Positions 32,592 through 39,347 of a DNA stretch of 39,347 nucleotides are shown one piece after another; the first letter of the stretch is position 1, and every line of letters begins with the position of its first letter. This stretch comes from an uncultured Agathobaculum sp. Its GTDB lineage: Bacteria; Bacillota; Clostridia; Oscillospirales; Butyricicoccaceae. Where the stretch lies: NCBI RefSeq assembly GCF_944384735.1, contig NZ_CALWUN010000019.1, positions 1 through 39,347 on the forward strand. The letters are read 5' to 3'. A program made the position numbers and the translations under genes. A model generated the notes under the pieces. That model did no database searches. It was not told where the DNA came from and saw only the letters and a list, made by a program, of their open reading frames with translations.

Positions 32592-33879
32592 CGTCTTTCC
32601 CCTCCGCAAAGCGCACCGCGACCGAATTCGCGTGCGCGTCCAGATGCTCGCTCCGCGCGAGTGCGATGATATCCTGCGCGTAGGCCTTGAGCGCGTCGCG
32701 CGTGTACTCGATCACGCTGGTTTTCTTCAAAAACGTGTCGGTCGAGAGCGGCGAGAAAAACCGCGCTGTCCCCGAGGTCGGCAGCACATGGCAGGGGCCT
32801 GCCATATAGTCGCCGAGCGGCTCGGGCGCGTACTGCCCGAGGAAGATCGCGCCCGCGTTGTGCAGGTGCGGCAGCCACTCGCGCGGGTTCGCCGTCACGA
32901 CTTCAAGGTGCTCGGGCGCGACCATGTCCGCCATCTTGCAGGCGTCCGCGAGGTCGTCGAACACGATCGCGCAGCCATAATTCGCCACACTCTCTTTGAC
33001 GATATCGAAGCGCGGCAGTTCCTTTGCCTGCCGCTCCATTTCGCAGGAAATCGCCTGCGCCTGCGCCATCGAGTTGGTCAGCAGCACGGCGGACGCCAGC
33101 TTGTCGTGCTCGGCCTGACTGAGCAGGTCGGCCGCGACCCAGGTCGGGTTGGCCGTATGGTCGGCGATGACCAGCACCTCGCTTGGCCCCGCGATCATGT
33201 CGATGTCGACCGTGCCGAAAGCCAGCTTTTTTGCCGCCGCAACAAAGGCGTTGCCCGGGCCGACGATCTTGTCGACCTGCGGGATAAAGCCCGCGCCGTA
33301 GGTCAGCGCGGCGATGGCCTGCACGCCGCCGATGGCGATGACGGTGTCCACGCCCGCGATTTTGGCCGCGGCGAGCACCTCATTGGACAGGTTTTCGGTC
33401 GGCGGGGTGACCATGATGAGCTCGCCCACACCCGCGACCTTGGCCGGGATGGCGTTCATCAGCACGCTCGACGGGTAGGCCGCCGTGCCGCCCGGCACAT
33501 ACAGGCCGACGCGCGCAAGGCCGCGCACGGTCTGGCCGAGCACTTCGCCCTCGCTGCGCTTCCACTCCCACGATTTTGCGAGCATCTGCTCGTGGTAGTC
33601 GCGGATATTGGCCGCCGCCTTTTCGAGCGCCGCGATCAGCGCGGGCGGACAGGCCGCGTAAGCCGCGTCCAGCTGCGCGGGTTCGATGATGTACGGCTCA
33701 TTTTTGTCGAATTTCTTCGCATATTCGCAGACCGCGTCCCAGCCGCGCGCCTGCACGTCGTCCATGATCGCGCGGACGGTCTGCTCGATATCGCCGCGCG
33801 CGCCCGCCGCGCGCGCCTTCATCTCGCGGATAACGGCCTGCTCAGCCTGCCCGTCCGCGAGCACGGTTTTCAAAAACAT
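32578..33879 (-). CDS. hisD: Histidinol dehydrogenase
   Basis: HisD oxidises histidinol to histidine in two NAD-dependent steps with zinc. The 433-residue product has YVPGGTAAYPSSVLMNAIPAKVAG, IVGPGNAFVAAAKKLAFG, DMIAGPSEVLVIAD and QAEHD with metal ligands Gln and His, and the late HVLPTSGTARFFSPLS. ATG at 33879 is one base after the hisZG stop and follows GGAGGGATA. The open frame upstream to 33912 belongs to the end of hisZG in another frame. Confidence 0.97.
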   Translation of the reverse strand: MFLKTVLADGQAEQAVIREMKARAAGARGDIEQTVRAIMDDVQARGWDAVCEYAKKFDKNEPYIIEPAQLDAAYAACPPALIAALEKAAANIRDYHEQMLAKSWEWKRSEGEVLGQTVRGLARVGLYVPGGTAAYPSSVLMNAIPAKVAGVGELIMVTPPTENLSNEVLAAAKIAGVDTVIAIGGVQAIAALTYGAGFIPQVDKIVGPGNAFVAAAKKLAFGTVDIDMIAGPSEVLVIADHTANPTWVAADLLSQAEHDKLASAVLLTNSMAQAQAISCEMERQAKELPRFDIVKESVANYGCAIVFDDLADACKMADMVAPEHLEVVTANPREWLPHLHNAGAIFLGQYAPEPLGDYMAGPCHVLPTSGTARFFSPLSTDTFLKKTSVIEYTRDALKAYAQDIIALARSEHLDAHANSVAVRFAEGKDDAES

Positions 33880-33880
33880 G

Positions 33881-35515
33881 TTATCCCTCCAAACCGCTTT
33901 CCAGATCGGCAATCACCTGCTGGATGGCGACTTTCTTCATTTTGGCGCTCGCGAGGTTGACGATGACGCGCGCCGAGATGGGCGCAACGTCCTCAATGAC
34001 CTCGAGGCCGTTCTCCTTGAGCGTCGTACCGGTCTCAACGATATCGACAATGGCGTCGGCCAGTTCCAAAAGCGGCGCCAGCTCGACCGAGCCTTCAATC
34101 TTGATCGTCTCGACGTCCATGTTCTTTTTATGGAAAAACGCCTTGGTGACCGCCGGGTACTTGGTCGCAATGACCGGCGTCTTGTAGCCGCCGTACACAT
34201 CCTTGCCCTTTTTGGTCGCCAGCGCAAAGCGGCACTTGCCGAAGCCGAGGTCTACCATCTCGTAGAAACTGCCGCCTTTTTCCATGATCGTGTCCTTGCC
34301 GACCACGCCCATGTCGCACACGCCGTGCTCAACATAGGTGATGACGTCGGCGGCCTTGGCCAGCACGATCTCGACGCCGGTGTCCGGCAGCGCGAAGATC
34401 AGCTTGCGCGAGCCGGCTTCCAGCTCGGCAATGTCATAGCCCGCGGCTTTCAGCAGCGAAAGGGTTTTCTTTTCCAGCCTGCCCTTGGTCAGCGCGATGC
34501 GCACCGTGCCGCTGCGGGTCGCGGCCTCCGGGCGCTGCGCGCCCTGCAGGCTGTCCGCGACGCTCTCGACGTCGATACCGAAGCCGCCCGCGGGCAGGTC
34601 ACGGCCAAACTTGGCGCACAGCGCGTTGTACCGGCCGCCCGCGAGGATGGCCGCGCCCGCGCCGCCGATGTAGCCGCGGAACATGACGCCGGTATAGTAG
34701 TCCATCTCATGCACCAGACCGAGGTCGATCATGATGCGGCTGCCGTAACCCGCCTCATCGAGCGCCTGATACAGCCGCCGCAGATAGGCCACCGCGCCGA
34801 TGACGCGCACGTTGCCGGTCAACGCCTCGACCTCGTCCAGCACCTCCATGCCGCCGAACAGCTGCGGCATCGCGCCCAGCGCCCTGGCGGCGGGGCGCTC
34901 GCCGAAGGGGGCAAGCGCGTCGCCCAGCGCCGCGAACGACTTGTTTTCGATCAGGCGGCGGATGCTCTCGGCCGTCTGGTCGTCCACGCCCAATTCCTCG
35001 ATGAGCGCCTTGTAGATCTCCGCGTGCCCCAGCTCGATGCGGAAGTTGTCCGCGCCGGTCGCGGTCAGCGCGCCGAACGCCGCCGACAGGATATCCTTGT
35101 CGGCCGCAAGGCCGTCCGCGCCGATCAGCTCCGCGCCGACCTGCAAAAACTCGCCCTTGTGCCCATGGCCGCCCGCGACCGAGCGGAACACCTTCTGGCT
35201 GTAATACAGCCGCACGGGCAGCGCCGCGTCGTCCAGCCGGGTCGCCGCGATGCGCGCGATCGGCGTGGTGTTGTCCGGCCGCGCCACACAGATGCGCCCC
35301 GACCGGTCGATGATCTTGAGCATGTTCTGCTGGTCAAGCTCGGGGTTGGCCTGCGCGAATACGTCGTAGTACTCGACCGCAGGCGTAATGATCTCACTGT
35401 ATCCGCAGCCCTCGAGCGCGGCGCGCACGGCGTGCTCAGTCTGCCGCAGCGCGCGGCAGGACGCGAACAGCAGGTCGCGCGTACCCTCGGGGGTGGAAAT
35501 CCGAAAACGGTTCAT
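33881..35515 (-). CDS. hisZG: Fused HisZ-HisG: ATP phosphoribosyltransferase regulatory plus catalytic subunit
   Basis: One continuous 544-residue frame joins two normally separate proteins. Residues 1 to about 325 are HisZ, a class II HisRS-like protein (STPEGTRDLLFA, ARPDNTTPIARIA, LYYSQKVFRS, GHKGEFLQVGAELIG, GLVHEMDYYTGVMFRGY, AGGRYNAL). After a short linker (about 326-336), residues 337-544 are a short-form HisG: RIALTKGRLEKKTLSLL, VEHGVCDMGVVGKDT, and the PRPP loop DAIVDIVETGTTLKENG near 487-503. The pair makes phosphoribosyl-ATP, the first and feedback-inhibited step. In most organisms with short HisG the subunits are separate genes. It is the first gene of the operon. Confidence 0.95.
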   Translation of the reverse strand: MNRFRISTPEGTRDLLFASCRALRQTEHAVRAALEGCGYSEIITPAVEYYDVFAQANPELDQQNMLKIIDRSGRICVARPDNTTPIARIAATRLDDAALPVRLYYSQKVFRSVAGGHGHKGEFLQVGAELIGADGLAADKDILSAAFGALTATGADNFRIELGHAEIYKALIEELGVDDQTAESIRRLIENKSFAALGDALAPFGERPAARALGAMPQLFGGMEVLDEVEALTGNVRVIGAVAYLRRLYQALDEAGYGSRIMIDLGLVHEMDYYTGVMFRGYIGGAGAAILAGGRYNALCAKFGRDLPAGGFGIDVESVADSLQGAQRPEAATRSGTVRIALTKGRLEKKTLSLLKAAGYDIAELEAGSRKLIFALPDTGVEIVLAKAADVITYVEHGVCDMGVVGKDTIMEKGGSFYEMVDLGFGKCRFALATKKGKDVYGGYKTPVIATKYPAVTKAFFHKKNMDVETIKIEGSVELAPLLELADAIVDIVETGTTLKENGLEVIEDVAPISARVIVNLASAKMKKVAIQQVIADLESGLEG

Positions 35516-35551
35516 CGTGGAATGTCTCCTTTATTGCTTTATCGCGTTAAA

Positions 35552-35580
35552 ATAATACCATGCCCTGCGGGGGCTGTCAA
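35552..35580 (-). promoter_or_regulatory. SigA-type promoter of the his operon
   Basis: TTGACA (35575-35580, perfect) and TATTAT (35552-35557, 5/6) with a 17-bp spacer on the minus strand. The -35 box overlaps the stop codon of the preceding gene. The predicted start near 35545 is about 30 bases before the hisZG ATG, with AGGAGA between; no T-box or attenuator fits in that space. Confidence 0.88.
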
Positions 35581-36542
35581 GCATGGATTTTCTGGATGGT
35601 CATATCGCGGTAGGTCGCGCCGTCGCGCACGACCGCGAGCCGTCCGGCCGCGCCCAGCGCGCGGATACGGGCAAAAACCAGCATATCACTGACGCGGTTG
35701 CCCGTTTTGTCGAGCGCGATGATCGACCGGCCGACCGTCAGCGCGGCGCAATCCTCTTCTTCCGGCACACAGGACAGGATCACATCGTCGTAGTAATCCG
35801 CCGGGACGGACTGCACCCTGCCGTCCACCAGCGCGCGCAGCGGCGTGTTTTCCCGCCGCAGGCGCGCCCAGTCGGCCGCGAGTGCGGCCTGTTCCCCGTC
35901 CGTCAGCAGACGGCGGCGCTGATAGAAATACGCCAGCAGGTCGGGCGAAACCTCGCCCACCGTCGAAAAATACGCCATGCCCGCGCGCGGCGACTGCTCC
36001 ACCCGCTTGCGCAGGCTGCGCCGCTCGACCCGCGCCGCGTACCGGCGCAAAAGGGGCTGCGGCACAAGCCGCAGCAGCGCGTTTGCCGCGCGGCTGGAGG
36101 TAATGACGCCGACCACAGACGTATCGCGCATCCGGCGGTTCGCCCGCTGGATAGCAGAGACCGGCATCCAGCCGACCTCGCAGACCCAGACCGGGATATG
36201 CCGCTGCCGCAGGCGGCTGACCACATAGCGCAGGCCGCACTGCTCGCACGGGTTGCCGCCCGCGTACCAGACAACTGCCTCGTCGACCTTGTCCAGCCGG
36301 TCAAGCGCCGCCCAGTGCCGCGCCCGATATTTTTCCTGCCACGCGCCGTCCAGTTCCGGGTCGCCGCGCCACGGCGTCAGGATATCCGACCGCGCCGCGC
36401 GGTCGGTCACGTCGGCAATGTCGCCCTGCGCCCAGTCATCCGCCAGCGCAAGGATATGCCCCTCATCAAGAGTTGGTTCCATCGCGCGGCGCGCCATGGC
36501 AAGGCCGCCCTTGGCGCCGTCACCGAAGCAAACCCAGTACAC
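35577..36542 (-). CDS. DUF1835/DUF3658-type protein, unknown function
   Basis: A 321-residue protein starting at a GTG (MYWVCFGDGAKGGLAMA), a DUF1835-like opening in which a GD-x-A-x-G loop follows the first strand. The middle has WYAGGNPCEQCGLRYVVSRLR with a C-x-x-C pair, and the C-terminus from about 250 resembles DUF3658 (ALVDGRVQSVPADYYDDVIL, MLVFARIRALGAAGRLAVV). Such proteins are scattered in Bacillota with no assigned reaction. It lies 5 bp after the DUF6054 gene, so it is probably co-transcribed. The GTG has AGGGGGC about 11 bases upstream, a weak site. Confidence 0.78.
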   Translation of the reverse strand: MYWVCFGDGAKGGLAMARRAMEPTLDEGHILALADDWAQGDIADVTDRAARSDILTPWRGDPELDGAWQEKYRARHWAALDRLDKVDEAVVWYAGGNPCEQCGLRYVVSRLRQRHIPVWVCEVGWMPVSAIQRANRRMRDTSVVGVITSSRAANALLRLVPQPLLRRYAARVERRSLRKRVEQSPRAGMAYFSTVGEVSPDLLAYFYQRRRLLTDGEQAALAADWARLRRENTPLRALVDGRVQSVPADYYDDVILSCVPEEEDCAALTVGRSIIALDKTGNRVSDMLVFARIRALGAAGRLAVVRDGATYRDMTIQKIHA

Positions 36543-36547
36543 GGCGG

Positions 36548-36889
36548 TCAGCCCCCTGTGTAGCTTTCGGCCAGCTCGACCACCTGATCGAGAAAACTCC
36601 CCTCGCCGAGCGTGTTGACCTTCCAGAACACCGCCTGGCTGCCGCCCGAGGTGACCGCCGACAGGAACAGGCCGCTGCCGCTGCCCACGAGCGTGATATT
36701 TAGGCTGACGCGGTTGCTGCCCATAAAGCTGTACCGCTCAAACACACGCACGGCCACGCGGACACCGTTCCCTGTCCAGTCACTGCCGTCCTCATAAGAA
36801 GCGGACATGCTGCCGTTCATAATGCCGTCAAACAGGTAGTCGAGAAAAGCGTCAAAATTCCCCACCAGCTGCTTTTCATACTTTGCCAT
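36548..36889 (-). CDS. DUF6054-type small protein, unknown function
   Basis: A 113-residue protein beginning MAKYEKQLVGNFDAFLDYLF, with the family-typical GIMNGSMSASYEDGSDW, VRVFERYSFMGSNRVSLNITL and LFLSAVTSGGSQAVFWKVNT stretches. It looks like a compact alpha/beta cytoplasmic protein without membrane segments. ATG at 36889 follows AAGGAG. It is 28 bp after polC in the same direction. The family name is given from memory of similar sequences. Confidence 0.75.
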   Translation of the reverse strand: MAKYEKQLVGNFDAFLDYLFDGIMNGSMSASYEDGSDWTGNGVRVAVRVFERYSFMGSNRVSLNITLVGSGSGLFLSAVTSGGSQAVFWKVNTLGEGSFLDQVVELAESYTGG

Positions 36890-36917
36890 GTCTCTTTTCT
36901 CCTTCTATTGCGTTTTC

Positions 36918-39347
36918 TCACCCAAAGAGCGAGATCTGTGTCGTTTTGGGCATCGAGCCGAGCGCGCCGATCTGGTCAAGCAGCTCGACGACCGCCTTGG
37001 ATGCCTTGGGACAGCGCACCGCCAGCTCCTCCGCCGACAGGAACTTGCCGTTTTTGCGCTCCTCGACGATGTTGAGCGCCGCCTGCTCGCCAATGCCGGG
37101 CATGGAGGTAAACGGCGGGATGAGCCCGGTCTCGGTGACAAGGAAGTCGGTCGCGTCGGATTTGTAAATATCCATCGGCTCAAAGGTGAAGCCGCGGCGG
37201 TAAAACTCATGGCAGACCTCGAGCGTGGTCGACATTTCCTTTTCGGCCGCCGTGATCGTCTTGTCCTTCTCCTTGAGCGCCAGCTCGCGCAGCTTGTCCT
37301 GCACGACCTTGTCGCCGCGGATCATGCACGAGGCGTCAAAGCCCTTGGCGCGCACCGAAAAGTACGCCGAATAGAACGCGAGCGGCCGGTGCACCTTGAA
37401 CCACGCAATGCGGAACGCCATCATCACATACGCGACCGCGTGCGCCTTGGGGAACATGTACTTGATCTTTTTGCATGAGTCGATGTACCAGTCGGGCACG
37501 TTCTGCTCGCGCATGGCGGCCTCCATCTCCTCGGTCAAGCCCTTGCCCTTACGGACGCTCTCCATCGTCTTGAACGACAGCTTGGGCTGCACGCCCTGCA
37601 AGATCAGGTAGTTCATAATATCGTCGCGGCAGCAGATGCAGCCGGACAGCGGGATGCCCTTGCGCACCAGCTCGGCGGCGTTGCCCAGCCAGACGTCCGT
37701 GCCGTGCGACAGGCCGGAGATCGAAACCAGCTCGGCAAAGGTGGACGGCTTGGTCTCGCCCACCATGCCGCGCACGAACTTGGTGCCGAACTCGGGCACG
37801 GCCAGACAGCCGAGACTGCCCAGAATCGGGTCAGAATCCGGGTTTTCCCCCGTGTATTTGAGCGCCTTGCACGAGTGGAACAGGCTCATCGTGTCCGGGT
37901 CGTCGAGCGGGATGGTTTTGGCGTCCACACCGGTCAGGTTTTCGAGGTGTTTGATCATCGTCGGGTCATCGTGCCCCAGCTCGTCGAGCTTCAAGAGGTT
38001 GGCGTCGATCGAGTGATATTCAAAATGAGTCGTGATGATGTCCGAGTCCGGGTCGTCTGCCGGGTGCTGCACCGGGCAGACGTCGTAAATCTCAATTTCC
38101 TTGGGCACGACAACGACGCCGCCGGGGTGCTGTCCCGACGTGCGGCGCACGCCCGTGCAGCCCGCGGCGAGGCGGTTTTCCTCGGCGCGCGAGCACTCGA
38201 TGCCGCGCTCGTCCATGTACTTTTTGACATAGCCGTAGGCCGTCTTTTCCGCCACCGTGCCGATCGTGCCCGCGCGGAACACATGGTCGTGGCCGAAAAT
38301 TTCGCCCGTGTACCAGTGGATGCGCGACTGGTACTCGCCCGCGAAATTCAGGTCGATATCGGGCACCTTGTCGCCCTCAAAGCCGAGAAACGTCTCGAAC
38401 GGGATGTTGAAGCCCTGCTTGGTCAGCGGCTTGCCGCAGTTCGGGCAGATTTTGTCCGGCAGGTCGACGCCGCAGGAGTATTCCTCGTGCCACTCGACAT
38501 ATTTGTCATCCGGGCACAGGTAGTGCGGCGCGAGCGAGTTTACCTCGGTGATATCCGACATAAACGCCGCGAGCGACGAGCCGACCGACCCGCGCGAGCC
38601 GACCAGATAGCCGTCCTCGAGCGACTTGGTCACCAGCTTCTGCGCGATGATGTACATGACCGCGTAGCCGTTGCCGATGATCGAGTTGAGCTCGCGGTCG
38701 AGCCGCGCCTGCACCACATCGGGCAGCGGGTCGCCGTAGATGCGCTTGGCCTTTTCGTAACACATATTGCGCAGGTCGTCCTCGCAGCCGTCGATGTGCG
38801 GCGGGTAGTTTTCGCGCGGCACCGGACGGATGACGTCGCACATATCTGCGATCATATTGGTATTTTTGACGACGACCTCATACGCGCGGTCCTCGCCGAG
38901 ATAGGAAAATTCGCGGAGCATCTCGTCGGTCGATTTGAAGAACAAGGGCGCCTGGTTGTCCGCGTCGCCGAAGCCCTGCCCTGCCATCAGGATGCGGCGG
39001 AAGGCCTCATCCTCCGGCTCAAGGAAGTGCACGTCGCCGGTCGCGCAGCAGGGCTTGCTCAGTTCATCGGCCAGCCGCAGGATATCGCGGTTCCAGTCGC
39101 GCAGCTGGTCGTCGTCCTTCGCCATCCCCTTGGCGACCATGAATTTGTTGTTGCCGATCGGCTGAATTTCCAGATAGTCGTAGAACGACGCGAGCCGCTT
39201 GAGCTCGTCCCACTCCACGCCGCTTGTCAGCGCGCGGAACACCTCGCCCGCCTCACACGCCGAGCCGAAGATCAGCCCCTCGCGGTGGCGGATGAGCTCC
39301 GAGCGCGGCATGATCGGCCGCTTGTTGTAGTATTCGAGAAAGCTCTT
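36918..39347 (-). CDS. polC: DNA polymerase III, PolC-type, N-terminus beyond the window
   Basis: PolC is the main replicative polymerase of low-GC-lineage Gram-positives. The visible 809 residues start inside the PHP domain, which ends with KPCCATGDVHFLEPED. The polymerase core follows: GYLVGSRGSVGSSLAAFMSD, a four-Cys knuckle at fragment residues 278, 292, 301 and 304, the catalytic-Asp segment VPDIDLNFAGEY (about 328-339), TSGQHPGGVVVVP, and ASCMI. The C-terminal HhH region is PPFTSMPGIGEQAALNIVEE. The frame is open to the last base, so the N-terminal OB, exonuclease and most PHP parts are outside. An internal ATG at 39311 is not the true start. Confidence 0.97.
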   Translation of the reverse strand, partial: KSFLEYYNKRPIMPRSELIRHREGLIFGSACEAGEVFRALTSGVEWDELKRLASFYDYLEIQPIGNNKFMVAKGMAKDDDQLRDWNRDILRLADELSKPCCATGDVHFLEPEDEAFRRILMAGQGFGDADNQAPLFFKSTDEMLREFSYLGEDRAYEVVVKNTNMIADMCDVIRPVPRENYPPHIDGCEDDLRNMCYEKAKRIYGDPLPDVVQARLDRELNSIIGNGYAVMYIIAQKLVTKSLEDGYLVGSRGSVGSSLAAFMSDITEVNSLAPHYLCPDDKYVEWHEEYSCGVDLPDKICPNCGKPLTKQGFNIPFETFLGFEGDKVPDIDLNFAGEYQSRIHWYTGEIFGHDHVFRAGTIGTVAEKTAYGYVKKYMDERGIECSRAEENRLAAGCTGVRRTSGQHPGGVVVVPKEIEIYDVCPVQHPADDPDSDIITTHFEYHSIDANLLKLDELGHDDPTMIKHLENLTGVDAKTIPLDDPDTMSLFHSCKALKYTGENPDSDPILGSLGCLAVPEFGTKFVRGMVGETKPSTFAELVSISGLSHGTDVWLGNAAELVRKGIPLSGCICCRDDIMNYLILQGVQPKLSFKTMESVRKGKGLTEEMEAAMREQNVPDWYIDSCKKIKYMFPKAHAVAYVMMAFRIAWFKVHRPLAFYSAYFSVRAKGFDASCMIRGDKVVQDKLRELALKEKDKTITAAEKEMSTTLEVCHEFYRRGFTFEPMDIYKSDATDFLVTETGLIPPFTSMPGIGEQAALNIVEERKNGKFLSAEELAVRCPKASKAVVELLDQIGALGSMPKTTQISLFG

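Noticed and set aside
34500-34560. Possible hidden gene boundary between hisZ and hisG
   Set aside because: No stop codon, no ribosome site with an ATG, and no frame change are visible in the linker; the frame runs straight through, so a fusion is the simplest reading.

Overview
The window looks like chromosomal core sequence of a high-GC, spore-forming member of the Clostridia, probably a gut Oscillospirales-type organism. This is inferred from a PolC-type polymerase, a T-box leader, the sporulation genes yqfC, yqfD and ylbJ, the recO-era-dgkA-ybeY-phoH-yqfD-yqfC gene order, Shine-Dalgarno-driven starts and many 1-14 bp operon overlaps. The species cannot be named from this sequence. No phage, IS transposase, CRISPR array, rRNA or tRNA was seen.

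Layout. (1) 1-6863, minus strand: sporulation and RNA/DNA maintenance operon yqfC-yqfD-phoH-ybeY-dgkA-era-recO-mutS2, with mutS2 cut by the left edge. (2) 6952-9743, plus: ylbJ, a small four-Cys protein and a DacF-type D,D-carboxypeptidase, facing rodA (9803-10933, minus) across a two-way terminator. (3) 11105-12775, plus: fhs. (4) 13011-14511, minus: an ECF sigma factor and its DUF4179 membrane partner. (5) 14729-16386, plus: an Lrp/AsnC regulator overlapping an aminotransferase. (6) 16442-22861, minus: ilvB-ilvN-ilvC-ilvD behind a T-box leader, then pyrE from its own promoter. (7) 22996-26049, plus: a DUF421/DUF4363 membrane pair, a flavin reductase-rubredoxin fusion, a zinc-ribbon membrane protein and a flavodoxin-fold reductase. 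(8) 26104-28846, minus: CapA-like phosphatase, NimA/PNPOx-like protein, C39-like membrane peptidase. (9) 29146-35515, minus: compact histidine operon hisZG-D-B-H-A-F-I-(30-aa ORF)-E, with HisZ and HisG fused in one polypeptide. (10) 35577-39347, minus: DUF1835/DUF3658 protein, DUF6054 protein and polC, which runs off the right edge.

The most unusual signal is non-coding. A roughly 161-bp, five-hairpin element occurs three times (12819-12980, 17208-17369, 24795-24955), each time just downstream of a gene and in its sense orientation. The copies carry paired (compensatory) substitutions. Each is bracketed by two copies of the hairpin belonging to that locus, as if the element had inserted next to and duplicated a terminator-like stem-loop. 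Two other intergenic regions (5199-5307 and 19094-19316) hold hairpin clusters of similar architecture but different sequence. A translationally coupled 30-residue membrane ORF between hisI and hisE is another feature easily missed by automatic annotation.
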